A stretch of DNA of 64,000 bases, taken from the NCBI GenBank assembly GCA_009993955.1, contig JAACSL010000001.1:248001-312000 (forward strand), given 5' to 3'. Positions within the stretch are counted from its first letter, which is position 1. The number at the start of each line of letters is the position of its first letter. The DNA comes from Paraglaciecola sp. (GTDB lineage Bacteria > Pseudomonadota > Gammaproteobacteria > Enterobacterales > Alteromonadaceae). This document shows positions 54,501 to 64,000 of the stretch, in pieces. Both the position numbers and the translations under genes were made by a program. Below the pieces are notes generated by a model. It searched no databases, was not told the DNA's origin, and worked only from the letters and a program-made list of their open reading frames with translations.

Positions 54501-55446
54501 AGCCATCCCATCCCGCTAGTTCTGGGGCAAATGCCAGCGCGGCAAATACATCCAGCTCAATATCCAGGCGCGCGGCTTCTTCAGCATCAATGGTAAAACC
54601 AATATTATATTGTTTGGCCGCGACGGCTAATTCAATCACACTAGGCACTAACTCATCTAATACCAGTTGTTGATGACTGAATTCGTAACGGGGATGCAAG
54701 GCACTCAGTTTGACCGAAATACCATCTGCTAAGCCGACAGAGGGTTGGCTATTTCGCTTACCGATACTGTGAATGGCGCGCATGTAGGCGGCAAAATATT
54801 TTTTGGCATCTGCGTAAGTTCTCGCCCCTTCCCCCAACATATCAAAGGAAAAACGGGTGCCCGCAGGATTACCTTTTTTACCACGTTTTGCCGCTTCTTC
54901 AATGTCTCGCCCTAATACATATTGTTGCCCCATAAACTTCATGGCTTGCAGGGTGGCATGCCTGACTACAGGCTCACCGACTCGCGCAATTAAGGCGCGA
55001 AACCAGGAATCGGGATTGTCTGTTTGGCTGGGGGCTTTATTCAAAATTTTACTGGTCAGCACTAAACCAGCACTGGCAGCATTCACCAGCAATTCATCTG
55101 AGTTACCTAAATGTTTGCCCCATTCACCCAAGTGAATTTTTTCTTTGATTAACTTGTCGATGGTGTAGCTGTCGGGTACACGTAATAACGATTCGGCCAA
55201 GGTCATCAGCACCACGCCTTCCTGACTAGACAGACTGTACTCACGCAAAAATGCATCAAACAAACCTTGTTTGTCTGGATTGTTACGGCACTGTTCAACA
55301 AAATCGAGGGCTGTTTTTTCAACCTGCTGGCGGCTAGTTTCAGTAAGAGGATTAAGACTGAGAAGGTTGGCTAAGGCTTGCTCTTCAGGCATGTAAATAT
55401 GTTGACGAATGGTGTGTCTGATAGGGACTAAAGATTCACGCGACAT
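51592..55446 (-). CDS. putA: Bifunctional proline dehydrogenase / L-glutamate gamma-semialdehyde dehydrogenase
   Basis: PRODH ([65 protein letters not shown]) and ALDH ([49 protein letters not shown]); no N-terminal RHH; extra C-terminal ALDH-like domain. Confidence 0.96.
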   Translation of the reverse strand: [1284 protein letters not shown]

Positions 55447-55612
55447 GGCAATTGCTCATTAAAATGACACGAAACTGGGGTTAAGACAGGCAGTAAAAGG
55501 GATGACTACCGATCCGTAAATTAGGGCTATTTAAGTGTCTTTCCAGAGGATAGCGTCAGGTAAATAGCACTTTGCAAAGGCGGGCATTTTAGCCTGTTTA
55601 TTAGAGAATAAT

Positions 55613-55628
55613 TTGCTATAAATAGCAA
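55613..55628. promoter_or_regulatory. Palindrome TTGCTAT-AA-ATAGCAA upstream of putA
   Basis: Perfect 7-2-7 inverted repeat in the divergent putA / PH-domain intergenic region. Confidence 0.35.
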
Positions 55629-55798
55629 TTATGCGATATAAAAAATCAAAATATATGGCTTAAATAGTGGTTTATACAAAATAATCACGTGTTATGTTTG
55701 GCCTAAATATCGCACCATACCAAACACTGCGTAAGTGATAAGGCAAGCAGGCCCCCTTAACTTGCCAGTCAACATTCGTTATATTCCCTGCATTAAGA

Positions 55799-56368
55799 TT
55801 GCTCAGAATACGCAACACCATGACAGCAGATTTTCACAATGCCCCTATTGATGCCCAAAACCTTCAGGATATCGCTTCAATACAGAGCTTGCGTTGGCAA
55901 CCCCTTGCGGCGGTATACCCGCGGTTAAACCTTTACATCGGTCTAGCTATTTCTGCTATGTTGGTGATGGCTGGGGTCTTAGCTCACACAGAGTTATTTT
56001 GGACGCTGTCGTATTTTTTCCAGCAAAACCTCAGCTGGTTGCTGGGCTTGGTAAGCCTGTTAAGTATATTTTTCAGTGGCTTAGGCTACTTGGGTGATAC
56101 ACGCAAGCGCTATGCCCTACGAGAACGAGATCTGCATTTTTCATCCGGATTGTTGTTTAGGAAGATAGTCAGTCAACCGATTTCAAGGATCCAACACATC
56201 GAATTAAAACGTGGTCCATTTGAGCGCCGAGCAGGGTTAGCCACTTTGGAAGTATACAGCGCCGGTGGCAGTCAACATGCCTTTGAAATACCTGGGCTTG
56301 AACTTGCCAACGCGGAGCATATTCGCCAATTTATTCTGCAGCATCAGGCACTCATTACTCATGGCTGA
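55799..56368 (+). CDS. PH (bPH2/YdbS-like) domain membrane protein
   Basis: Two TM segments then RYALRERDLHFSSGLLFRKIVSQPISRIQHIELKRGPFERRAGLATLEVYSAGG. Confidence 0.85.
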   Translation: MLRIRNTMTADFHNAPIDAQNLQDIASIQSLRWQPLAAVYPRLNLYIGLAISAMLVMAGVLAHTELFWTLSYFFQQNLSWLLGLVSLLSIFFSGLGYLGDTRKRYALRERDLHFSSGLLFRKIVSQPISRIQHIELKRGPFERRAGLATLEVYSAGGSQHAFEIPGLELANAEHIRQFILQHQALITHG

Positions 56369-57989
56369 GCCTCTTGTCAGCGAAAACGACAACCCAGCAG
56401 ACAAGGTCAAAATAATGAGCAATGACGAGGCGAACACTCGAGCTTGGCAATCACTTTCTCCCATTGCTTTGCTGTATTTTGCGATTAGTTTTTTGCGCCA
56501 AGTGGTGAGTCAGTTTGTAGTATTGATCCCCGCATTACTGTTTACTTTTTCTAGCTTGCGTGAACATCCTTTTATTGGCATTCCAGCCCTTATCACTTTT
56601 ATCGCACTATGGCTCGGTGTTGTGATTTGGCGCTTTCGGGCTTATCGATTTCGACTGACCAATGATAGTGTGGAAATTCGCTCGGGTTTATTGCAAAAAA
56701 GCCAACTGAATTTGCCCTTTGCACGCATTCAAAATGTCAAACTTGAACAACCCATTTACTATCGCCTCAGCGGTTACGCTTGTTTGCAACTGGATACTGC
56801 CGGCTCCAGTAAACAAGAAGCGCGATTAATAGCCTTACCCCTCGGTTTAGCTGTTGCCTTAAAAGAACAAATTCTTGCCACACCAAGGCAGCCAAGCCAA
56901 TCAACAGATACAACAAACCCTGAGAATGCCCTGCAAGCAGACAATGTGGTAACCCCCCTTAACTCAAGCGAGGCTGAAGATGGCCATGAAATACTGCTGA
57001 TTCGCCGCTCACTCAGTGATTTGGTGATCTACGGGATCAGCAATAATCGTGTGTGGTTGGTGCTTGGCGGCTTAGTGCCGTTTTATGACAGAATAAAAAC
57101 CGGTCTGCTCAGTTTTTTACAATCTGTCGGCATCGATTTCACCCAATTACTTAGCATTAAATCGCAATCTTGGTGGCAATTTAGCCTTAATCTTTTCCTG
57201 ACGATTTTGCTGTTTACCTTGCTCATGATGAGCATCTCGGTGCTCATGGCCATCGTTAACTACTACGGTTTTACCCTCAGTAAAAAGGGAAAACGCTATA
57301 TCAGACGCAGTGGCCTGTTAAATCACGATGAAGTCAGTATGGGGCAAAGTCGGGTGCAGATGTTGGTGCAAAAACAGGACGCTTTGGATCGCCTTTTTCA
57401 ACGCTGTCACCTCAGCTTTTCGCAAAATTCCGCCTACAGTGGACACAACAACAGCAACAATGACACGGCTAAGATAATGATCCCAGCCTTAACGTCGTCA
57501 GAATGCCAGCAACTCATTGATGATGTTTATCCTCTTAACCACCTCAAAGGCATGCAATTCCATACAATTCATCGCTTTTTCATTCTGCGTTACGCGGTTT
57601 ATTTGTGGCTACCTGTGTGTATTGCGCTGGGGATCTTGGCCGTGTTGTCCGGCAAAATTATCGTGGCGAGTTGCATGCCCTTCCTCTGGTTAGTTGGTGT
57701 TGCTGCCATCACCTTGCGCTGGCGGCGCTGGGGCATTGCTTGCGATCAGCATTATATGTATGTTCGCAGCGGTTGGATTGGGGTTCAGTATCGACTTTTC
57801 CCCAGCTATAAAATTCAACAAGCTCAGTTTAAACAGAGTATCTTTATGCGTCGTCGGCATCTTGCTGGGATTAAGTTTGTTTTAGCATCAGGCAGTATAG
57901 TCATCCCCATGTTGAACGAGGATCTGGCTTACACCATGGTCGACAGGGCCTTGTATCAGGCACAAGCAAGTCAACGCTCATGGATGTGA
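56361..57989 (+). CDS. PH (bPH2/YdbT-like) domain membrane protein
   Basis: FRLTNDSVEIRSGLLQKSQLNLPFARIQNVKLEQPIYYRLSGYACLQLDTAGSSKQEARL; repeated bPH2 domains; start revised to 56361, overlapping the upstream gene by 8 bp. Confidence 0.85.
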   Translation: MAEPLVSENDNPADKVKIMSNDEANTRAWQSLSPIALLYFAISFLRQVVSQFVVLIPALLFTFSSLREHPFIGIPALITFIALWLGVVIWRFRAYRFRLTNDSVEIRSGLLQKSQLNLPFARIQNVKLEQPIYYRLSGYACLQLDTAGSSKQEARLIALPLGLAVALKEQILATPRQPSQSTDTTNPENALQADNVVTPLNSSEAEDGHEILLIRRSLSDLVIYGISNNRVWLVLGGLVPFYDRIKTGLLSFLQSVGIDFTQLLSIKSQSWWQFSLNLFLTILLFTLLMMSISVLMAIVNYYGFTLSKKGKRYIRRSGLLNHDEVSMGQSRVQMLVQKQDALDRLFQRCHLSFSQNSAYSGHNNSNNDTAKIMIPALTSSECQQLIDDVYPLNHLKGMQFHTIHRFFILRYAVYLWLPVCIALGILAVLSGKIIVASCMPFLWLVGVAAITLRWRRWGIACDQHYMYVRSGWIGVQYRLFPSYKIQQAQFKQSIFMRRRHLAGIKFVLASGSIVIPMLNEDLAYTMVDRALYQAQASQRSWM

Positions 57990-58074
57990 TACCAGCTCAG
58001 CGGATTCTACAAACGGCTAAGCCTGTTAGTCGCTAACAGCGTTCTAATACAATACACAGAGGTCGAGATTGGAC

Positions 58075-58533
58075 ATGACAACATCACCACAATACGCGGG
58101 TTTCTGGTTACGTTTTAGCGCCGTTATCATTGATTTGATCTTATTTTTTGTTATTTCTCTGGCCTACCGTCTGCTTGTTCTGGGTATGGAAGACTTAAGT
58201 TCAGGTGTACAACTTAACTGGTATATGAACATAGGCATCAACTATATCTTGCCTGCAGGGGTGACGATTTGGTTTTGGCTGCGCTTTTTGGGTAGGCCGG
58301 GCAAGTTGCTGTGCAATATTATTGTGGTAGACGCCAGCAGCTTAGGGCCGATGAGCGTCGGTCAAGCCATCGGCCGCTATTTTGCCTATATACTGGCAAT
58401 TTTGCCGCTACTTTTGGGTTTTATTTGGATTGCCTTTGATCCGCAAAATCGCGGCTTTCATGATATTGTCGCCAATACTTTAGTGATCAAAAACCTAAAC
58501 ACTGTGGGCAAACAGCCACAAAACCACGAATAA
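58075..58533 (+). CDS. RDD family protein
   Basis: YAGFWLRFSAVIIDLILFFVI...RPGKLLCNIIVVDASSLGPMSVGQAIGRYFAYILAILPLLLGFIWIAFDPQNRGFHDIVANTLVIK. Confidence 0.88.
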   Translation: MTTSPQYAGFWLRFSAVIIDLILFFVISLAYRLLVLGMEDLSSGVQLNWYMNIGINYILPAGVTIWFWLRFLGRPGKLLCNIIVVDASSLGPMSVGQAIGRYFAYILAILPLLLGFIWIAFDPQNRGFHDIVANTLVIKNLNTVGKQPQNHE

Positions 58534-58545
58534 CAACAGGGAAAG

Positions 58546-58971
58546 TTAAAGCCCTGTTCCGCCTAAGGGCTGTGTTTCAAAACGCTCGCCAAAACCAGTG
58601 ATCATGGGTCTCCCCTGCTTAATGGCGTCTTGCACACTGGGCAAAGCCAATGAGGCTTGATGCATACTCTGGTTTTGCCACACTTCGGTGATCCACAAGG
58701 CCTTGGCGTCAAGGGGATCGTTGGCGACAATGTAACTTAAGCAACCCGGCATAGCGCTGATACCTTTAAGTAAAATGTGTGCCAATTCATCGCGTTTACC
58801 GTCAAGGCAAAGTATTTTTCCAATGAGTCCATACATGTTTGATTTCTCCTGTGTTTGAATGCTGTCTTGTTTAGGCGTGGCTCGCCCTACTTTGGGTAAA
58901 GCTAAGGTCACCGAGCTTGCTGCCAACCAACGTAATAGCTGGCGGCGGTGTCTATCTAATTTGTTATGCAT
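58546..58971 (-). CDS. Antibiotic biosynthesis monooxygenase (ABM) domain protein with Tat-like leader
   Basis: MHNKLDRHRRQLLRWLAASSVTLALPKVGRA leader; GLIGKILCLDGKRDELAHILLKGISAMPGCLSYIVANDPLDAKALWITEVWQNQSMHQASL. Confidence 0.75.
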   Translation of the reverse strand: MHNKLDRHRRQLLRWLAASSVTLALPKVGRATPKQDSIQTQEKSNMYGLIGKILCLDGKRDELAHILLKGISAMPGCLSYIVANDPLDAKALWITEVWQNQSMHQASLALPSVQDAIKQGRPMITGFGERFETQPLGGTGL

Positions 58972-58975
58972 GGTG

Positions 58976-59365
58976 CTAAGCCCATGCCTCATAAAGTTCT
59001 ATGGGCAAGCCATCAGGATCTTGAAAAAACGTGAAGGTTTTGCCGGTAAATTCATCCACGCGTAGGTCTTCAACCACAATACCCTGCTCCTCCAACTTAT
59101 GTTTAATCTGCTGCACAGAATCCACGGCAAAGGCGAGATGTCGTAAACCACAGGCTTCTGGACGACTTGGGCGTCGTGGCGGTGAGGGAAAGGAAAATAA
59201 TTCGATTTGACCGCCGTCCGCCAAAGCTAAATCGAGTTTGTAAGATTGTCGTTCAGCGCGGTAGTTTTCGGCAATGATCTGCAAACCCAAAATCTGCGTG
59301 TAGAAATGTTTAGAGACTGCATAATCACTGCAGATTATCGCTACATGATGGATGTGTTTGAACAT
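58976..59365 (-). CDS. VOC family (glyoxalase-like) protein
   Basis: MFKHIHHVAIICSDYAVSKHFYTQILGLQIIAENYRAERQSYKLDLAL...LRHLAFAVDSV...FTFFQDPDGLPIELYE. Confidence 0.92.
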   Translation of the reverse strand: MFKHIHHVAIICSDYAVSKHFYTQILGLQIIAENYRAERQSYKLDLALADGGQIELFSFPSPPRRPSRPEACGLRHLAFAVDSVQQIKHKLEEQGIVVEDLRVDEFTGKTFTFFQDPDGLPIELYEAWA

Positions 59366-59493
59366 AGCTAAGTCCTTGCATTACTTGGTCTTAGAGTAAG
59401 CATTGATGACCGGCATAGCAAGCTTGGCACTACTTGTTCCTGACTTTAGTGACTTTAGCTTTTCACCTTAAAACAAGGTTTACACCACACAAT

Positions 59494-59523
59494 AAAAAAG
59501 CCGCTCAAAAGAGCGGCTTTTTA
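59494..59523 (-). terminator. Terminator downstream of dnaJ (bidirectional-looking)
   Basis: AAAAAAGCCGCTC AAAA GAGCGGCTTTTTA. Confidence 0.85.
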
Positions 59524-59539
59524 TATACACGGCTTGCAT

Positions 59540-60676
59540 TTAATTGGTTAAATCGTCGAAGAACTTCTTCACACCATCAAAAAAGCCACTTTCTTTGGGG
59601 CGGTTTTTTGCCACATCTTTACCTTTGCCCATGCTTTCCTCGAGCTCTTCGAGTAATTCTTTTTGTCTGGCGCTCAGGTTGACGGGAGTTTCGATCACCA
59701 CCTTACAGATGAGATCACCAATGCTGCCACTACGCACTGACTTGACACCTTTTTCACGTAAGCGAAACATTTTGCCCGTTTGCGTTTCTGGGGTGACCTT
59801 TAGTTTTACCTTGCCTTCCAAAGTAGGCACTTCGATTTCACCACCCAGTGCAGCACGGGTGAAACTCAGCGGCACTTCACAGTACAAATTATTACCTTCA
59901 CGGGTGAAAATTTTGTGCTCACGCACGTGCACTTGCACGTACAAATCCCCCGCTGGCGCCCCCATTTCTCCTGCTTCACCTTCACCACTCAAGCGAATGC
60001 GATCGCCTGTATCAACACCAGCTGGAACCTTAACCGACAAGGTTTTGGTTTTTTCAACGCGGCCATGACCACGGCATGAGCCACAGGGATCTTTAACAAT
60101 TTTGCCTTTCCCTGAACACGTAGGACAGGTTTGTTGCACAGCAAAAAAGCCTTGACGCATTTGTACTTGCCCCTGTCCATGACAGGTATTACAAGTAACT
60201 GGGCTTGAGCCTTTTTTGGCACCAGAGCCGTCACAGGTTTCACATTCCACTAAGGTTGGAACACGAATTTCAACATTTTTACCGCGTACAGCTTCTTCGA
60301 GAGACAACTCAAGGTTATAGCGTAAGTCAGAGCCTTGACGAGCACGTGAGCGCTGACCGCCGCGACCACCACCAAAAATATCGCCAAATACATCACCAAA
60401 AATATCGCCAAAGTCAGCGCCCTGACCTCGTCCACCGCCACCACGATTAGGATCAACACCAGCGTGACCATACTGGTCGTAGGCAGCACGTTTTTGCGCA
60501 TCAGTCAGAATTTCATAGGCTTCTTGGATTTCTTTAAATTTTTCTTCCATGCCTTTGTCACCCTGATTGCGATCGGGGTGGTACTTCATGGCTAGACGTT
60601 TGTACGCCTTTTTTATATCGCGCTCGGCTGCGGTTTTATCGACACCCAGCACTTCATAATAATCTCGCTTCGACAT
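59540..60676 (-). CDS. dnaJ: Molecular chaperone DnaJ
   Basis: [39 protein letters not shown]; four CxxCxGxG zinc-finger repeats. Start revised to 60676. Confidence 0.96.
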   Translation of the reverse strand: MSKRDYYEVLGVDKTAAERDIKKAYKRLAMKYHPDRNQGDKGMEEKFKEIQEAYEILTDAQKRAAYDQYGHAGVDPNRGGGGRGQGADFGDIFGDVFGDIFGGGRGGQRSRARQGSDLRYNLELSLEEAVRGKNVEIRVPTLVECETCDGSGAKKGSSPVTCNTCHGQGQVQMRQGFFAVQQTCPTCSGKGKIVKDPCGSCRGHGRVEKTKTLSVKVPAGVDTGDRIRLSGEGEAGEMGAPAGDLYVQVHVREHKIFTREGNNLYCEVPLSFTRAALGGEIEVPTLEGKVKLKVTPETQTGKMFRLREKGVKSVRSGSIGDLICKVVIETPVNLSARQKELLEELEESMGKGKDVAKNRPKESGFFDGVKKFFDDLTN

Positions 60677-60741
60677 ATTGTTGGTCAATCCTGATGTTTT
60701 ACTGTTACCTACAGTTTTTAGACTTAATTAAAACAAACAAG

Positions 60742-60770
60742 GCGCAGACCGGAATGACCGCTGCGCCAAG
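60742..60770 (-). terminator. Hairpin in the dnaK-dnaJ intergenic region
   Basis: GGCGCAG...CTGCGCC stem, minus-strand run-off TTGTTTGTTTT; may be partial terminator/attenuator. Confidence 0.4.
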
Positions 60771-60823
60771 TTTTACTCTGCCTCAGCCAAAAACGACTTG
60801 GCAGAGCAATCGATCAACAACAA

Positions 60824-62743
60824 TTACTTCTTGTCGTCTTTTACTTCTTCAAACTCGGCGTCAACTACATCGTCATCCTGCTTCGCTTCACCGCCCGCTT
60901 TGGTGGGTTCTGCCCCACCCGCAGCCGCTTTGGCTTGCGCAACTTCCATCAACTTACCTGATGCTTCAATCAAGGCCTGAGTTTTGGCTTCAATGGCTTC
61001 TTTATCGTCACCTTTGATGGCTTTTTCTAAATCAGAGATGGCCGCTTCAATCGTGGCTTTATCGTCATCACTTAGTGCATCACCTGCTTCTTCAACTTGC
61101 TTACGGGTGCCATGCACCATTCCGTCAGCTTGGTTGCGAGCTTGGACTAACTCTTCAAACTTTTTGTCTGCGTCTTTGTTAGCTTCTGCATCTTGCACCA
61201 TTTTTTCAATTTCAGCTTCACTCAAACCAGATGAGGCTTTGATGGTGATTTTCTGTTCTTTATTGGTGTCTTTATCTTTGGCAGACACGTGTAAAATACC
61301 ATCGGCGTCGATATCAAACGTCACTTCAATCTGCGGTGCGCCACGTTGTGCAGGGCGAATACCTTCGAGGTTAAATTGACCGAGTGACTTGTTACCAGAC
61401 GCTTGTTTACGCTCACCTTGTAATACATGCACGGTTACCGCACTTTGGTTATCTTCAGCCGTAGAGAAGGTTTGTGACTTCTTGGTCGGCACGGTGGTGT
61501 TTTTCTCAATAAGCGCAGTCATCACGCCGCCCATGGTCTCGATACCTAAAGACAAAGGTGTTACGTCTAACAACAATACGTCTTTTACATCCCCCGACAA
61601 TACCCCACCTTGAATCGCAGCACCCACAGCAACCGCTTCATCCGGGTTTACATCTTTGCGTGGTTCTTTACCAAAGAATTCAGTCACGTATTTTTGCACT
61701 AAAGGCATACGTGTTTGACCACCTACCAAGATGATGTCATTGATGTCACTTACCGTTAGATCAGCATCGGCTAACGCTTGCTTCAGTGGTTCAAGCGTGG
61801 CTTTCACCATTTTCTCAACCAATGATTCTAACTTAGCACGGGTTAACTTGATGGCTAAGTGCTTAGGACCAGAGGCATCAGCAGTCACGTATGGTAAGTT
61901 CACTTCGGTTTGCTGGGCTGAAGACAATTCTATTTTGGCTTTTTCTCCCGCCTCTTTTAAACGCTGCATGGCCAAAGGATCTTTGCGTAAATCGATACCG
62001 CTGTCTTTTTTGAATTCTTCGACCAAGTAGTTAATAACTTGGTTGTCGAAGTCTTCACCACCTAAGTGAGTATCACCATTTGTGGACAGTACTTCAAAGG
62101 TATGTTCGCCATCGGCTTCGTCGATTTCGATAATAGAAATATCGAAAGTACCACCACCTAGGTCATAAACGGCAATAACGCTGTCACCTTTTTTCTTATC
62201 CATACCGTAGGCAAGTGCCGCAGCAGTAGGTTCGTTGATAATACGCTTTACGTCTAGACCAGCGATACGACCTGCGTCTTTTGTAGCTTGACGCTGTGAA
62301 TCGTTAAAGTAGGCCGGTACAGTGATAACCGCTGCCGTCACTTCTTCGCCCAAATAGTCTTCGGCGGTTTTCTTCATTTTTTTCAATACTTCGGCAGAAA
62401 TTTGCGGTGGCGCCATTTTTTCGCCTTTCGCTTCCACCCATGCATCACCGTTATCAGCCTTGGCAATTTTGTAAGGCATGATGTCGATGTCGCGCTGTAC
62501 TTCTTTGTCTTCCCAACGACGACCGATTAAACGCTTGATCGCGAATAAGGTATTTTTGGGGTTAGTGACCGCCTGACGTTTAGCGGGTTGACCCACTAAT
62601 ATTTCACCATCTTGTGTGTAAGCAATAATGGAAGGTGTTGTACGATCACCCTCTGCGTTTTCAATAACTTTGGCTTTATCGCCGTCAAGTACTGCCACAC
62701 ATGAGTTGGTTGTACCTAAATCTATACCAATGATTCTACCCAT
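60824..62743 (-). CDS. dnaK: Molecular chaperone DnaK
   Basis: [21 protein letters not shown] ... [17 protein letters not shown]. Confidence 0.98.
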   Translation of the reverse strand: MGRIIGIDLGTTNSCVAVLDGDKAKVIENAEGDRTTPSIIAYTQDGEILVGQPAKRQAVTNPKNTLFAIKRLIGRRWEDKEVQRDIDIMPYKIAKADNGDAWVEAKGEKMAPPQISAEVLKKMKKTAEDYLGEEVTAAVITVPAYFNDSQRQATKDAGRIAGLDVKRIINEPTAAALAYGMDKKKGDSVIAVYDLGGGTFDISIIEIDEADGEHTFEVLSTNGDTHLGGEDFDNQVINYLVEEFKKDSGIDLRKDPLAMQRLKEAGEKAKIELSSAQQTEVNLPYVTADASGPKHLAIKLTRAKLESLVEKMVKATLEPLKQALADADLTVSDINDIILVGGQTRMPLVQKYVTEFFGKEPRKDVNPDEAVAVGAAIQGGVLSGDVKDVLLLDVTPLSLGIETMGGVMTALIEKNTTVPTKKSQTFSTAEDNQSAVTVHVLQGERKQASGNKSLGQFNLEGIRPAQRGAPQIEVTFDIDADGILHVSAKDKDTNKEQKITIKASSGLSEAEIEKMVQDAEANKDADKKFEELVQARNQADGMVHGTRKQVEEAGDALSDDDKATIEAAISDLEKAIKGDDKEAIEAKTQALIEASGKLMEVAQAKAAAGGAEPTKAGGEAKQDDDVVDAEFEEVKDDKK

Positions 62744-62786
62744 CGTTTTATCTCCAAAAAAAAGTTTCTAAAAGCATGTACACTTT

Positions 62787-62812
62787 GTGGGGTTATTATT
62801 TTTATTTTCAAT
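62787..62812 (-). promoter_or_regulatory. Sigma32-like heat-shock promoter upstream of dnaK
   Basis: Minus strand TTGAAA - 13 bp - CCCCAC, close to the CTTGAAA/CCCCATNT consensus, 44 bp upstream of dnaK. Confidence 0.7.
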
Positions 62813-62862
62813 ATCTGTTAATAAAAATCCCGCAAATTTAGTGCACATAGTTGTTTGTATAT

Positions 62863-63495
62863 TTAAGCCTGTGTATCAATCCCAGCTTCAGGTGCGCGGC
62901 TGACCATCACCATGGCTGGACGTAATAAACGACCATTAATTTCGTAGCCCTTCTGCATCACCGCCATCACGGTATTCGCAGGTAAATCTGCATTTTCTTG
63001 CATGCCCATCGCTTGATGTTGCTCAGGATTAAAAGCTTGGCCTTGGGGATCAATGACTTTCAAACCGAATTTTTCGATAGTGTTCACAAAGGATTTCAGG
63101 GTTAATTCAACACCTTCAACCAGTGGTTTAATGGCTTCATTGCTCAGATCAGCAACCTGAATAGCGCGCTCTAAGTTATCTGCAACGGGTAATAATTCAC
63201 CGGCAAATTTTTCTAAGGCAAACTTGCGCGCTTTATCAATTTCACCTTCGGCACGTTTACGAATGTTGTCAGCTTCCGCCATGGCACGCATAACGGAATC
63301 TTTTTGATCAGTAAATCGTGTTTCTGCAGCGGCAAGGGCAAGTTCTAACTCAGCAATGCGCTGTTGCTCAGGACTCAACACCTCTGCGTCGGGCTCTGCT
63401 GCTTCATTGTTTTGAGTAGCCGTTTGAGCGTTGATTGGCTCTTCAACGTGAGAAGCTGAATCGGCTTGCTGCTGCTCTGGGGTGGTATTTGACAT
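62863..63495 (-). CDS. grpE: Nucleotide exchange factor GrpE
   Basis: [41 protein letters not shown]...[12 protein letters not shown]...[26 protein letters not shown]. Confidence 0.96.
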   Translation of the reverse strand: MSNTTPEQQQADSASHVEEPINAQTATQNNEAAEPDAEVLSPEQQRIAELELALAAAETRFTDQKDSVMRAMAEADNIRKRAEGEIDKARKFALEKFAGELLPVADNLERAIQVADLSNEAIKPLVEGVELTLKSFVNTIEKFGLKVIDPQGQAFNPEQHQAMGMQENADLPANTVMAVMQKGYEINGRLLRPAMVMVSRAPEAGIDTQA

Positions 63496-63545
63496 AGTGA
63501 CTCCGTTTATCTAACACTTGGGCAAAAATTTGATTGCGACTATTA

Positions 63546-63572
63546 ATGGGGCTGGAATCACGCCCTTCAAGG
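63546..63572 (-). promoter_or_regulatory. Sigma32-like heat-shock promoter upstream of grpE
   Basis: Minus strand CTTGAA - 14 bp - CCCCATTA, about 55 bp upstream of grpE. Confidence 0.8.
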
Positions 63573-63693
63573 GCTAAGATGCATGTTTTCGTGAAAATTA
63601 ATCGATTTATTCATGCAAACCTCAGAATGTTTGCTTTTAACCATGCAGCACTCTCGGTAAAGTATTGAAATATCCTACTTTTTTATTGGGCTT

Positions 63694-64000
63694 ATGCTGA
63701 GCGTCTGGACAGTTTCAATTACCGTGTTTTGCTATTTATTGCTGCTCTTTGCTCTGGCATTTTGGGCCGATAAACACAAACGTGGTCAGCAACAGCATCC
63801 CTACATTTACAGTTTGGCTTTGGGTGTGCACTGCACTTCATGGGCGTTTTTTGGCACTACTACTCAAGCTGCAGTCTATGGCTGGGCCTTTGTGCCAACC
63901 TATTTTGGCATTATCTTAGTATTTTTGTTTGCCCACCCGGTGTTACGCAAAATTGCCGTTTTATGCCATCAACATCAGGTGAGTTCTCTCGCTGATTTCA
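63694..64000 (+). CDS. N-terminus of a sodium:solute symporter-type sensor histidine kinase (CbrA-like), truncated by window edge
   Basis: MLSVWTVSITVFCYLLLLFALAFWADKHKRGQQQHPYIYSLALGVHCTSWAFFGTTTQAAVYGWAFVPTYFGIILVFLFAHPVLRKIAVLCHQHQVSSLADF; not in ORF track because it runs off the end. Kinase domain not visible here. Confidence 0.65.
   Translation, partial: MLSVWTVSITVFCYLLLLFALAFWADKHKRGQQQHPYIYSLALGVHCTSWAFFGTTTQAAVYGWAFVPTYFGIILVFLFAHPVLRKIAVLCHQHQVSSLADF

Noticed and set aside
59544-60068. 174-aa plus-strand ORF opposite dnaJ
   Set aside because: Shadow ORF of a conserved gene; no independent start signals or family resemblance.
60984-62030. Several plus-strand ORFs opposite dnaK
   Set aside because: Shadow ORFs; Ser/Ala-rich translations reflect reverse complement of dnaK codons.
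63606-63634. GCAAAC...GTTTGC inverted repeat followed by TTTT between grpE and the sensor kinase
   Set aside because: Short stem located between divergent genes, so a terminator role makes little sense; probably chance.

Overview
This 64 kb window looks like ordinary chromosomal backbone of a gammaproteobacterium, probably Alteromonadales (inferred from gene content and order, not from a search). I found no CRISPR array, prophage, transposon or rRNA operon. Recognisable blocks: seqA-pgm-glgP; MoxR-DUF58-transglutaminase; miaB-ybeZ-ybeY-corC-lnt; Cry-DASH plus FeS-type photolyase; dapB-carA-carB-greA; putA with an Lrp-type regulator; and grpE-dnaK-dnaJ with two good sigma32-like promoters. There is one tRNA-Val(GAC) with a strong promoter. 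No clear novel defence-type system is visible. The best candidates for something undescribed are: (1) a four-gene lipid-type module (Cys-nucleophile alpha/beta hydrolase, acetoacetate-decarboxylase-like protein, atypical patatin, Cys-rich GMC oxidoreductase); (2) a translationally coupled pair of an ACT-domain protein and an EIIA-Glc-like protein that has lost its phosphorylatable histidine; (3) a small upstream ORF overlapping miaB; and (4) several perfect palindromes upstream of metabolic genes. Two genes (fructosamine kinase-like and alpha/beta hydrolase) carry apparent single-base frameshifts. All function calls are from reading the translations; no database search was run.
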